This document shows positions 17,966-25,959 of a stretch of 64,000 bases of DNA, piece after piece (position 1 is the first letter of the stretch; every line of letters starts with the position of its first letter). The translations under genes were made by a program, and so were the position numbers. This DNA comes from Myxococcales bacterium (GTDB taxonomy: Bacteria; Myxococcota_A; Polyangia; Palsa-1104; JAEUJZ01), in NCBI GenBank assembly GCA_016794465.1, contig JAEUKA010000081.1:1-64000 (forward strand), given 5' to 3'. A model generated the notes under the pieces. The model was not told the DNA's origin. It made no database searches and saw only the letters and a program-made list of their open reading frames with translations.

Positions 17966-19003
17966 CTACCGAAGCAGAATGTTTACGCCGGACCGATTGT
18001 CGAGCTTCACAGAGTCGCGAGGAATGGACTTGCTGCGCACGGAACAGAGATCGAGCGGATCGACCGGACTTGCCTCCAGTGCGGCCAGCTCGAACCTGCT
18101 GAGACAGGCACTGGGAAGCAGCGCTTGCAGCGTCAAGCCGTCGACCGTACTGAGCCGAATCCAGCGCTGACGCTCGATGCAGTAGGCCCCCGCTTCGCTC
18201 CACGCCGCGTCGAATGTCAGCAGCAAGCTCGGGTCTTTGGTGTTGAGCGGTAGCGGATCGTACACATCAATCTCGGTTCCCTCTTCCGTATGGACGCCGC
18301 CATCGCCGCAGTAGTCGAAGCGGATCATGCGCGTGCAGGCTTGGTGGTAGCCCGCAAGAGAGACTCCGCGATGGGTTGTCCAGGGACGGTATCCGAGCCG
18401 CACACACTTCCCAATCGCTGCACTGGTACAGCCGAACGTAAACTGGGTGGCACTGCTCTGATGTGCGCCGCTACCATCCCAGGTACCAGGAACCGGAATC
18501 GCGCGCCGCTTGCCATCCAGATCCGGTGCACACAGCTCGACCAGCTGTCCGTCATGAAGTGCTTTGAGCGTGTACAGGAGTGTCTCTCCGCTGGCATCCC
18601 GTGCGTCCACTTCCACCGCCGCGATGACTGCCGCAAGCTGCGCCCCAGTGGAATCGACCTGGGTCACCGTCGTGCCCACAAAGTCCGCTCCCCGCAAGGA
18701 CTGGCCATCCATGGTTCCGACCAGCGCGGTTCCTTCTAGGTGCAGACTCTTGATCTCGACACATCCCTTGGTCGCAGCAGTCACTGTTGCAGAGGTCATG
18801 CTGGTGCCCTGCAGCGTGCGCCCGTTCATGCTTCTGCGCAGACTGGTCAGCTGCTGTCCACACTGCTCCGGCAATACGGTGTCGCTACCGCTGTCATGGG
18901 TTGATGAGGTGGTTCCCAGCGATCCACAGCCCGTGCCCCCCGTGCCAGCGATCAGTGCGGATATTAGACATGTAAAACGAGTAATATTTCGACTACTGAG
19001 CAT
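17966..19003 (-). CDS. ADYC-domain lipoprotein
   Basis: The 345-residue protein has a signal with a lipobox-like GGTGCG. It contains the domain whose hallmark here reads HQACTRMIRFDYCGDG, followed by HTEEGTEIDVYD. This corresponds to the ADYC domain found mainly in Myxococcota secreted proteins. Upstream are CVRLGYRPW and a WDGSGAH strand; many Cys suggest disulphides. Function is unknown. The start overlaps the 3' end of the split kinase frame by 11 bases, so it was probably translated with the kinase-TPR protein before that gene was disrupted. Confidence 0.8.
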   Translation of the reverse strand: MLSSRNITRFTCLISALIAGTGGTGCGSLGTTSSTHDSGSDTVLPEQCGQQLTSLRRSMNGRTLQGTSMTSATVTAATKGCVEIKSLHLEGTALVGTMDGQSLRGADFVGTTVTQVDSTGAQLAAVIAAVEVDARDASGETLLYTLKALHDGQLVELCAPDLDGKRRAIPVPGTWDGSGAHQSSATQFTFGCTSAAIGKCVRLGYRPWTTHRGVSLAGYHQACTRMIRFDYCGDGGVHTEEGTEIDVYDPLPLNTKDPSLLLTFDAAWSEAGAYCIERQRWIRLSTVDGLTLQALLPSACLSRFELAALEASPVDPLDLCSVRSKSIPRDSVKLDNRSGVNILLR

Positions 19004-21974
19004 GATTCCCCCCTTGCTGGTTCCGGTGCTGGTGACGCGTCAGAAGTTGTGACGCGTCGTTTGCGACCTGCAAGATCCCTGCCTGCTCTGCTTCGGCACG
19101 CAGCGATTGCAGGGCAGCCAAGACCTCTGGACCAGGAGCGACCACAAGTCGCAGGCGTGCACTGGCCAGCGCCAGCTCCAGCCGCTTGGTGGGAAGCTCG
19201 ACGAGCCGTGCGTCGCGCTGGACCTGGGCAATCTCTTGCAGACAGCGCTCGGACTCCTCCCGCAGCGCGAGCTGCGCATAGATGCGGGCAAGTACACACA
19301 GAATCGTCATGTGCATCGGAAGGTAGGGATTGGCCCGGTTGAGTGTCTCCGCGCGACGAGCCAACAGGAGCGCCTCTGGGCTGTGACCGCTGGCTGCCTG
19401 CGCGGCTCCGAAGACCGCCAGTGCCCAGGCCTCACCGTCGAGCTGTCCATCTTCGTGAAACAGGGGAACGGCCTGCTCTGCATGTGCGACTGCCGCTGCC
19501 GGATTCCCACTCAGGAGCTCCAGGTAGGCCAGCGCAGCTCGACTTTCCGCGACAAATCCTCTCGATCCCACCACCGATCTTTGTTCGAGTGCGAGCTTGT
19601 GCTTTTCACGCGCGGGGCCAAGCTCTCCCCGCAGCAGCAGCGTCTCTCCGAGCAGCCAGTTGGACCACGCTCCCAAGAGCTCATCGCCTTGCTCTTTGGC
19701 AATCCGGGCCGCCTGCTGGGCTCGTCCTGTTGCGGCATCAAGCTGCGCGCGATACAGATCAATCCAGCCGAGCGAAAGGAGTGCCGTAGCATAGGCCTCC
19801 TTGTAGTCCACTTCGCGCGACAGAACGAGGCTTGCTTCAGCCCGCGCCGTCGCCAAAGACAAGTCCCCCGCTCGCAGCAGCAAAAGCGCCAGATTCCCAA
19901 GATGAATCGCCGTTCCATTGCCACTTCCCGCATCAAGGAGGATCGCGAGCGCATCATAAAACACCGCAAACGCCTGCTTGGCATCACCCCGATCGCGCAA
20001 GATCCAGCCCTTCGCAGCCAGTGCATCGGCCACATCCAGCTGCGCCCCCGCCTGTCGAAACATCGCAATCGCCATCTCGAGGTTGGGCAAGACTCCCTGC
20101 GCTTCTCCCAAGAACTTTTTCACATACGCTTGCGCCACCAGACAGCGCGCCACCAGCAGCGTGGCCCCGATGGCGCGACTCTTGGCAATCGCGGCTTCAT
20201 ACCGCTCATGGGCAGCGCGAAAGTCCCCCTTGTCCTCGAGTGCGCGGGCGAGCGCAGCATCAATCCGGGGATCGAGCTGCGCGCGATCATTGTTAAGCTG
20301 AAGCTGCGTCAGTGTGGCAATCGCGGCTTGGTGTCCACCGGAAGCCAGCTGTGCCTCTCCGTACGCCAGCGGATACTCTGGATTGTCAGGAAACAGCCGC
20401 ATCAGCGTCTGGTACGTTGCCAGTGCGCGCTCCCAGTTCTTGAGAGACTCTTGATAGCGAGCCTCTAGGAGTAGTCTCTCTTCACGCTGCATACCAGTGG
20501 TGTGTTCGACCGCATGTTTCAGGACTTCACGCGCCTTTACGTCATACCCAAGCGAGCGCCATACCGTCGCGAGGGCTTCATACGCTGGTGAAAAATCCGG
20601 ATCACTTGACACCACCCGACTCAGCATCTCTCCCGCTTCCCGCAGCCGGAATCCGCGCAGCTCGCGCAGGGCTTCACCATAGCGTTTGAGCGTGTCTGGA
20701 TTGGCGACCCGCAGACCGGTGGCATGCTGCGCCACACCATCCTCTACCCCCAGCTGACGACGGATGATCTGTCCCGCTTGTGCCACCAGTCCGAAGACCT
20801 CGGTAGCACGACCTGCGACGACACTGCGCGCCAGAATCTGTCCGGTTTCGGTGTCCTGTGCCAGGAGTGACAGCTGCAGCTGACCCTCTGTGGCCCCCTG
20901 AAGTTGATAGGAACCCGTAATCACAATCTCGGCATCGAGCCGCTTGCGAACCTGCGCCAGTGTCCGCAGATCAAGCTGTTTGGTTTCACGCAGCTGTGAC
21001 TCTTGCAGCATGCGCTGCACACTCCGTGACGCCACCATGCGGAGTCTCTCCCCAAGTGCCAGCTCACGTACCAGCAGCTCTCCGATTGCCGTCGCGTACC
21101 AGCTGTCTGCTTGGTTTCTGGACTCACTGACTGGACCCAGTACTGCCACCACCCGCCGCGCTAGCAGCACCGGACTCTCTTGCTGCCGCGATACCACTTG
21201 CGCCAAGTGGTACATTCCCGCCAAGCTTCCACCAAGAACCAGCAGCACCGTCAGCAGCACCAGCGGCCAGCTCTGACGAAGTGCCTTGGAGAGCAGCGAG
21301 TACAGAGACGGCTTGAGCAGCGAGCCAAGGACCTCCTGTACTTCGACTCCGGACTGCGGACGCTCGGTAGGATTGCGGCGCAGACAGCGGTCTACCAGCG
21401 ACGCAAAGCGCCCATCAATTTCCGGCAGCAGGGTAGCCAGCGGCTCGACATCTTTGTGCAGCGCATCCTGCTCGATCTGCGCCACCGCCGTACTGTAGTG
21501 AGGAGGTCGCCCCGTACACAGCTCATACAGCACCGCTCCCAAGCTATACACGTCCGTCATCGGAGTCGCCGCAAGCCCCCGCCAAGCCTCCGGAGCCATG
21601 TACGCCGGAGTTCCCATCACGGCTCCTGCGCGGGTCAGGGGCTCGATGAGAGGCTCTGGTGGTTCACTTGGTGACTGGTTTGGCTTTGCGGACTTGCCGA
21701 GCTTGGTGGACTTCGCGGACTTTGCGGACTTGCCTCTCTTTTCAACCGGAAGCGTCTCTGCGGGGGTCGCCTGCTCGGGATCATCGGCGGGGGGCTCCTC
21801 TCCGGCCTCCAGTGTCTCCTTTTGCGCCAGATCTTGCGGTGAGGACTCCGGGCCCAGCGATGACTGCCCGACCCACGCTGGCTCCACCAGCAGTCCAGAG
21901 AGCTTGGCCAGCCCAAAGTCGAGCAGCTTCACCTCCGAGCTCTCGGAGATCATGACATTGGCGGGTTGAAAGTC
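18993..21974 (-). pseudogene. 3' part of a split Ser/Thr kinase-TPR gene
   Basis: Homology to Hanks kinases starts abruptly in the catalytic loop: the codons read DFQPANVM where HRDxKPANVM is expected. All of the ATP-binding lobe is missing. What remains has LLDFGLAK, an unusual activation-loop insert of about 95 residues rich in Lys/Ser (repeats of GKSAK), GTPAYMAPEAW, the rest of the C-lobe, one transmembrane helix, a FlgO/TolB-like domain (ADSWYATAIGELLVREL) and a long TPR array. The frame is undamaged over 2.9 kb. The nearest ATG is 21953. The missing half is at 25432-25862 on the same strand; joining the two restores a kinase of about 1131 residues. As it stands it cannot be an active kinase. 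Confidence 0.85.
21958..21967. repeat. 10-bp direct repeat, left boundary of the segment splitting the kinase
   Basis: TTGGCGGGTT, which encodes part of K-P-A-N on the minus strand. The identical 10-mer at 25432-25441 marks the other break. Both copies are read in the same codon phase. Confidence 0.85.
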
Positions 21975-22041
21975 GGCGCACGGATTGGCGTCGCCGCGTG
22001 AGTCGAGCGTGTCTGGTTCGGGAGTGTGGTTAGGGAAGTAG

Positions 22042-22710
22042 TTACGGCATGAGAATGTCGGACTCGGAGGTAAAGCGCGCGGGCGGACTGGCAGGGGACT
22101 CCGGAGGCGATGGAAGTGGCGAATCATCACAGACCCCCGGCTGCTTGGCCACCGCTCTGCAGCGCTCCATTGCCGCCTGTGCGCCTGCCACATCACCATC
22201 CTGTTTGCGCAGCCTGGCCAGCGTAGTGAATCCTGCCGCATCGACAATCAGATCACTTTTGAACAGGCTCGTCAGGATCTGCAGCGCTTCTTTGCTGCTG
22301 CTGGGGTTGTAGCTCAGTGCCTCGGCCAGTCGGACTTTGAGCCACAGATTTTTGGGCTCCTCCTTCGATCGGCTCCGCAGCAACCCCGTCGCAGCTTCGA
22401 TATCGGCTTTCCCTCCGGCACGGAGCCGCGCTACTGCATACAGATCGATGATTCGCCGCTGCAAGAGTGGGCTTTCGACTTCATAGCCAGCACCACCTGT
22501 GAACTTCTGGGTGAGCAAGGTGAGTGCCTGCTTGGGATTCCCTTCATCAAGCAGCTTTTCGACCGTACCGATGATGGACATCACCCGGTGCCGGTGTCGC
22601 TCAACTCCGTTCAGACATGCGCTTGCGGAGGAAAAGGAGCTGAGCCCAGCCCCAATCGCCAAAGCGCCCGCCAAAGCTCCCGCCAAAACAGGATGGTGAT
22701 GGTACTTCAT
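22042..22710 (-). CDS. Exported TPR-like protein
   Basis: The 222-residue protein has a signal peptide (VLAGALAGALAIGAGLSSFSSASA) and CLNGVERHRHR at the mature N-terminus. A run of helical repeats resembling TPRs follows, and a Ser/Pro-rich tail. The C-terminal region carries a tetratricopeptide-like DVAGAQAAMERCRAVAKQ unit. It probably binds partners in the periplasm; no catalytic motif is visible. The ATG at 22710 puts the signal at the N-terminus; a longer frame starts at 22755. It diverges from the kinase at 22799, with a perfect palindrome between them. Confidence 0.75.
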   Translation of the reverse strand: MKYHHHPVLAGALAGALAIGAGLSSFSSASACLNGVERHRHRVMSIIGTVEKLLDEGNPKQALTLLTQKFTGGAGYEVESPLLQRRIIDLYAVARLRAGGKADIEAATGLLRSRSKEEPKNLWLKVRLAEALSYNPSSSKEALQILTSLFKSDLIVDAAGFTTLARLRKQDGDVAGAQAAMERCRAVAKQPGVCDDSPLPSPPESPASPPARFTSESDILMP

Positions 22711-22766
22711 CCGGTGAAGCGTAGCATGTCTTTTGCTCGGCGAGAAATGGACCATTGCGGACAGAG

Positions 22767-22782
22767 TGTACCGCGCGGTACA
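22767..22782. promoter_or_regulatory. 16-bp perfect palindrome between divergent genes
   Basis: TGTACCGCGCGGTACA lies in the 88-bp gap between the TPR gene (22710) and the kinase (22799), about 17 bp before the kinase start. It has the shape of an operator for a dimeric regulator. Its arms, TGTACC and GGTACA, equal those of the enhancer sites around 36701 and 38285, but with a 4-bp rather than 5-bp spacer. Confidence 0.5.
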
Positions 22783-22798
22783 TTGGTGCCGGATTCGT

Positions 22799-24328
22799 AT
22801 GAGTGACCCTGATCGTCCTCTCCCGGCAAAGCGGATCAGAAGCTATCGCCTGATACGACCACTGGGCAGAGGTGGAATGGGGGTGGTGTACGAAGCCGTC
22901 CATGAAGGAGTCGGCGGTCGCGCTGCGATCAAGATTCTGCGGGGCGAGATTGCGTCGAATCCGGCCATCTCTGAGCGCTTTTTTGATGAAGCTCGCGCTG
23001 CCAACTCGGTGGAACATCCGAGCATCATTCGCATCTTTGATTCCGGACAGACAGAGGATGGACTCTGTTACCTCGCGATGGAGTTTCTCGACGGAGAAAC
23101 CCTGGCGCACCGGATCAAGCTGCTGGGTCGGTTGTCGGTTGCCTCCTGCATCCGTCTTTCGCGTCAGGTTGCCTCCGCACTGAGCGCAGTGCATGGGCGG
23201 GGGGTGATCCACCGCGACCTGAAACCAGAGAACCTTATGGTTGTGAAAGATCCAGAGTCTCCGGGAGGAGAGCGGATCAAGGTCCTCGACTTTGGGATCG
23301 CGCGGCTGGCAGAGGATCTGCGGACTCGCGAAGGGACGACAGAGAGCGGAGTGGTTCTTGGCACTCCGATGTATATGTCGCCCGAGCAGTGTCATGGCGC
23401 CAAGCAAGTGACTGCGCACTCCGATGTCTACTCGCTGGGCATCATCATGTACAAGATGCTGGCGGGACAGGCTCCCTTTGTCAGCTTAGGAATGGGGGCG
23501 CTCATCGCGATGCACCTGACAGAGACTCCGCAGCGCGTCGAGACACACAACGCTGCGGTTCCCATCACTTTGTCGGATCTGATCTCGGACATGCTCGCGA
23601 AGTCGCCCGGTGATCGACCGTCCATGAGTGATGTGGAGAAGCGGCTGCGCGGAATGAGCAGTACCGAAGATCTACCCGCACCGAGCAGTCGGAGTGAGAT
23701 CGCGACCCGAAAGCTCTCCATTGTCGACACGCCCGCTCTGCTGATGGGCACTCTTGCTGAGCTTCCGAAGCCGAAGCCAGATGAGCGGAACAGAGAGCAG
23801 AACAGAGAGCAGAAAACGCGGATTCTGAAGCCAGTCGCGGCACCGCAAGCAGAGTCGCCAGCGCAGCAGCAACAGACGGGCCCGCAGCAGCGAGCGAGTC
23901 GCCTGATTCGATCACTGGCATTGTTAGGAGTCTTGGTGGTAGGCGCGCTGGGGGTGCTGGTCGGACTCCTGGTGAATCAATCGCCTGCAGAGTCTGTGAA
24001 GATCCAGCGTCCCGATAGTGGACACGTCAGACCGCCTGCGAAGGATCTCTCTGTTCCTGTTTCGGAAGCCCATCAGGAGGCAAGTTCCGATGCCGTGCTG
24101 ATTCATGTCGCTACAGTTCCTGACATGACCGGCTCTCCGTTCATACCGTTTCGGGCTGCGCAAGAACAGATCGTCACGACTCCCAAGCGCATCACAGAGA
24201 CAGCTCGGCCCGTCGACTTTGGCGTCACAGTGGAGATACCACCGAAGCCCCCAAAGCCCGCGTCAGAGATGGGTCTACTGAATCCGTTCCACCGAGGCGC
24301 AGCCCCTGCCAGCTCTGGGAGTCACTAG
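22799..24328 (+). CDS. Ser/Thr protein kinase (Hanks type), membrane-anchored
   Basis: The 509-residue protein is a complete kinase. It has GRGGMGVVYE (glycine loop), AAIKIL (catalytic Lys), HRDLKPEN, DFGIA, GTPMYMSPEQ and HSDVYSLG. A cytoplasmic linker of about 120 residues, rich in Gln and Glu, precedes one transmembrane helix (LALLGVLVVGALGVLVGLLV). A periplasmic tail of about 110 residues, Pro-rich and without a recognised domain, follows. It probably senses an envelope signal through the tail. The ATG at 22799 is chosen since it precedes the kinase domain by a short lead; no strong ribosome-binding site is seen. It lies inside the segment that splits the other kinase gene. Confidence 0.93.
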   Translation: MSDPDRPLPAKRIRSYRLIRPLGRGGMGVVYEAVHEGVGGRAAIKILRGEIASNPAISERFFDEARAANSVEHPSIIRIFDSGQTEDGLCYLAMEFLDGETLAHRIKLLGRLSVASCIRLSRQVASALSAVHGRGVIHRDLKPENLMVVKDPESPGGERIKVLDFGIARLAEDLRTREGTTESGVVLGTPMYMSPEQCHGAKQVTAHSDVYSLGIIMYKMLAGQAPFVSLGMGALIAMHLTETPQRVETHNAAVPITLSDLISDMLAKSPGDRPSMSDVEKRLRGMSSTEDLPAPSSRSEIATRKLSIVDTPALLMGTLAELPKPKPDERNREQNREQKTRILKPVAAPQAESPAQQQQTGPQQRASRLIRSLALLGVLVVGALGVLVGLLVNQSPAESVKIQRPDSGHVRPPAKDLSVPVSEAHQEASSDAVLIHVATVPDMTGSPFIPFRAAQEQIVTTPKRITETARPVDFGVTVEIPPKPPKPASEMGLLNPFHRGAAPASSGSH

Positions 24329-24437
24329 CAATGTCGAGAAATCACCGCTCACATTGCTCCACCCAAGAAGGACGGCTTCCACTACGCTAGGTGTTAGGGG
24401 GCTGTCAGATGTCCTTCCCATACAAAGGAGTCAGCAG

Positions 24438-25352
24438 ATGAAACCGGTGAGAAAGAAGATCCTGCTCGGTCTTGCTGCAGTCGGAACGCTCGCGGCACTC
24501 AGCGTCGGGATCTATGCCTACCGACAAGTGTCTGCCTTTGACGCAAGTATGGCGCAGGTCTACAGCACACCACTTCCCAACCTCGGACGATCGACCGATC
24601 CAGCGGTGGTGGCGCGCGGCAAGCACCTTGTGGAGTCTCTTGGGGCCTGTGCAACCCGAGACTGCCACAGCAGTGATCTCGGGGGTGGTAAGACGCTGGA
24701 GCTGGGCCCCCTTGGGACTCTGTCCGCACCGAACATCACCGCTGGTGGATTCGGTGGCGCGTACAGCGATGGCGAGCTGGCCCGACTCCTGCGATTCGGA
24801 ATCAAGCGCGATGGCCGCTCTGTTCGTATGATGCCGGTGCAAGACTTCGCCTGGCTTCCGGACAGCGATGTGGTGGCGATGATTTCCTACCTGCGCACAG
24901 TGCCCAGCGTCGATCGTCCGAGTGGCCCGATAGTCGTCAAGCCGCTGGCAAAGATCCTCGATCGTCGCAACGAGTTCATCTTCGATGTGGCGCGACGTTT
25001 GGTGAATGCCAAGCCAGAAGACATCCCAGCGCCCGCGCCCAGTGCAGCGTACGGAGCCTATGTCGCGCGACTCTGTAGCGGCTGTCACGGTGAGCGGCTC
25101 AGCGGCGGACCGATTCCTGGTGCACCGCCCTCCCTTCCCATTCCGCTCAACATTACTCCGCATGAGAGTGGCATCAAGGACTGGACCTATCCTGACTTCG
25201 AGAAGCTCATCACTGCTGGAGTCCGCAAGAACGGTCAGAAGCTGAATCCGTTCATGCCGATCGAGGCGTTCGCCAAGCTCGATGAGACAGAGAGGCGCGC
25301 TCTGTGGGCCTATCTGCAGACGATTCCTCCGCTTCCCTATGGACAGCGCTAA
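24438..25352 (+). CDS. Membrane-anchored two-domain cytochrome c
   Basis: The 304-residue protein has an N-terminal anchor (ILLGLAAVGTLAALSVGIYAY) and two c-type heme domains. The second has a standard CSGCH at residues 213-217. The first reads CATRDCH at 71-77, a CX4CH spacing rather than CX2CH. Met residues suited to be axial ligands follow both sites (MMPVQ; NPFMP). It resembles diheme cytochromes that pass electrons from periplasmic dehydrogenases. AAAGGAG at 24425-24430 fixes the ATG at 24438. It ends seven bases before the stop of the oppositely oriented kinase fragment. Confidence 0.9.
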   Translation: MKPVRKKILLGLAAVGTLAALSVGIYAYRQVSAFDASMAQVYSTPLPNLGRSTDPAVVARGKHLVESLGACATRDCHSSDLGGGKTLELGPLGTLSAPNITAGGFGGAYSDGELARLLRFGIKRDGRSVRMMPVQDFAWLPDSDVVAMISYLRTVPSVDRPSGPIVVKPLAKILDRRNEFIFDVARRLVNAKPEDIPAPAPSAAYGAYVARLCSGCHGERLSGGPIPGAPPSLPIPLNITPHESGIKDWTYPDFEKLITAGVRKNGQKLNPFMPIEAFAKLDETERRALWAYLQTIPPLPYGQR

Positions 25353-25358
25353 GAGCAC

Positions 25359-25862
25359 CTAGCCTTTCATATTCCCCACGCAGCCCCTTCGGCGCAGGGA
25401 ACTACCACCACGCCTCGTGACGAAGTCAACCTTGGCGGGTTTGATGTCTCGATGGAGAACGCCTTGCTCGTGGGCGGCGGCTAGACCTCGGGCTAGCTCG
25501 GCTCCGATCGCGAGGGCTCGCTGCCAGGGGACGGGCTTGATGACCCGCGCCAGACTCTGACCCGCGACGTATTCCGACACCAGATAGGGCCGCCCGCGCG
25601 ACTCACCGAAGCGATAGACCGTGACCACGTTGGGGTGCTTCAGCCGAGCAATCGCGCGCGCCTCGATGAGAAAGCGCCGTCGAGCATGCTTGCTCAGCCG
25701 ACGACCACCCAGGAACTTGATCGCGACGGAGCGATCCAAGACCGTATCCCGCGCGAGGTAGACCTGACCGTTGGCCCCTCGGCCAAGCGGACGCTCGATC
25801 AGAAACTCATCCAGCTGTGACGGTGGAACGAATGAGCTCTGCTGATTCGGTAAGTCTGGCAT
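25359..25862 (-). pseudogene. 5' part of the split Ser/Thr kinase gene
   Basis: This 167-residue frame is a kinase N-lobe: LGRGANGQVYLA, VAIKFLGG, LKHPNVVTVYRFG, LVSEYVAGQSL and VLHRDIKPA. Homology then ends abruptly and a 17-residue random tail (from KVDFVTRRGG) follows to a stop. The break falls inside the 10-mer repeated at 21958, where the matching C-terminal half starts. The piece has no activation loop or DFG and cannot be a kinase. The ATG at 25862 (MPDLPNQQSS) has GGAGCAGG upstream; a longer frame reaches 25907. It is probably the original promoter-proximal part of the gene ending at 18993. Confidence 0.85.
25432..25441. repeat. 10-bp direct repeat, right boundary of the segment splitting the kinase
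   Basis: Second copy of TTGGCGGGTT, at the end of the codons for HRDIKPA on the minus strand. See the matching copy at 21958-21967. Confidence 0.85.
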
Positions 25863-25959
25863 GCGCGCCAACCTGCTCCGCGAAGTACATTTCTGACCAA
25901 CTGGCAATCCTGACGTTCTTGTCGAATTGCCACATATTTAGAAGAGTACCTCGCCGAAA

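Larger units (their letters stand above)
21958..25441. mobile_element. 3,474-bp segment interrupting a Ser/Thr kinase gene
   Basis: The segment lies between, and counts one of, two direct copies of TTGGCGGGTT. It carries a minus-strand TPR gene, a divergent Ser/Thr kinase and a cytochrome c gene, and no recombinase or transposase. Removing it joins HRDIKPA to NVMISES exactly in frame. The 10-bp repeat could be a target-site duplication, a recombination core or microhomology used by a rearrangement. I see no convincing terminal inverted repeats. Insertion into one gene is the simplest reading. Recombination between two different kinase paralogues at their most conserved codons is the main alternative. 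Confidence 0.6.

Noticed and set aside
21968..25431. Terminal inverted repeats of a transposon at the ends of the inserted segment
   Set aside because: Comparison of both ends gave only scattered matches, not a convincing inverted repeat.
21950..25450. Misassembly as the sole explanation for the split kinase
   Set aside because: The shared sequence at the breaks is only 10 bp, far shorter than normal assembly overlaps; kept as an alternative but not preferred.
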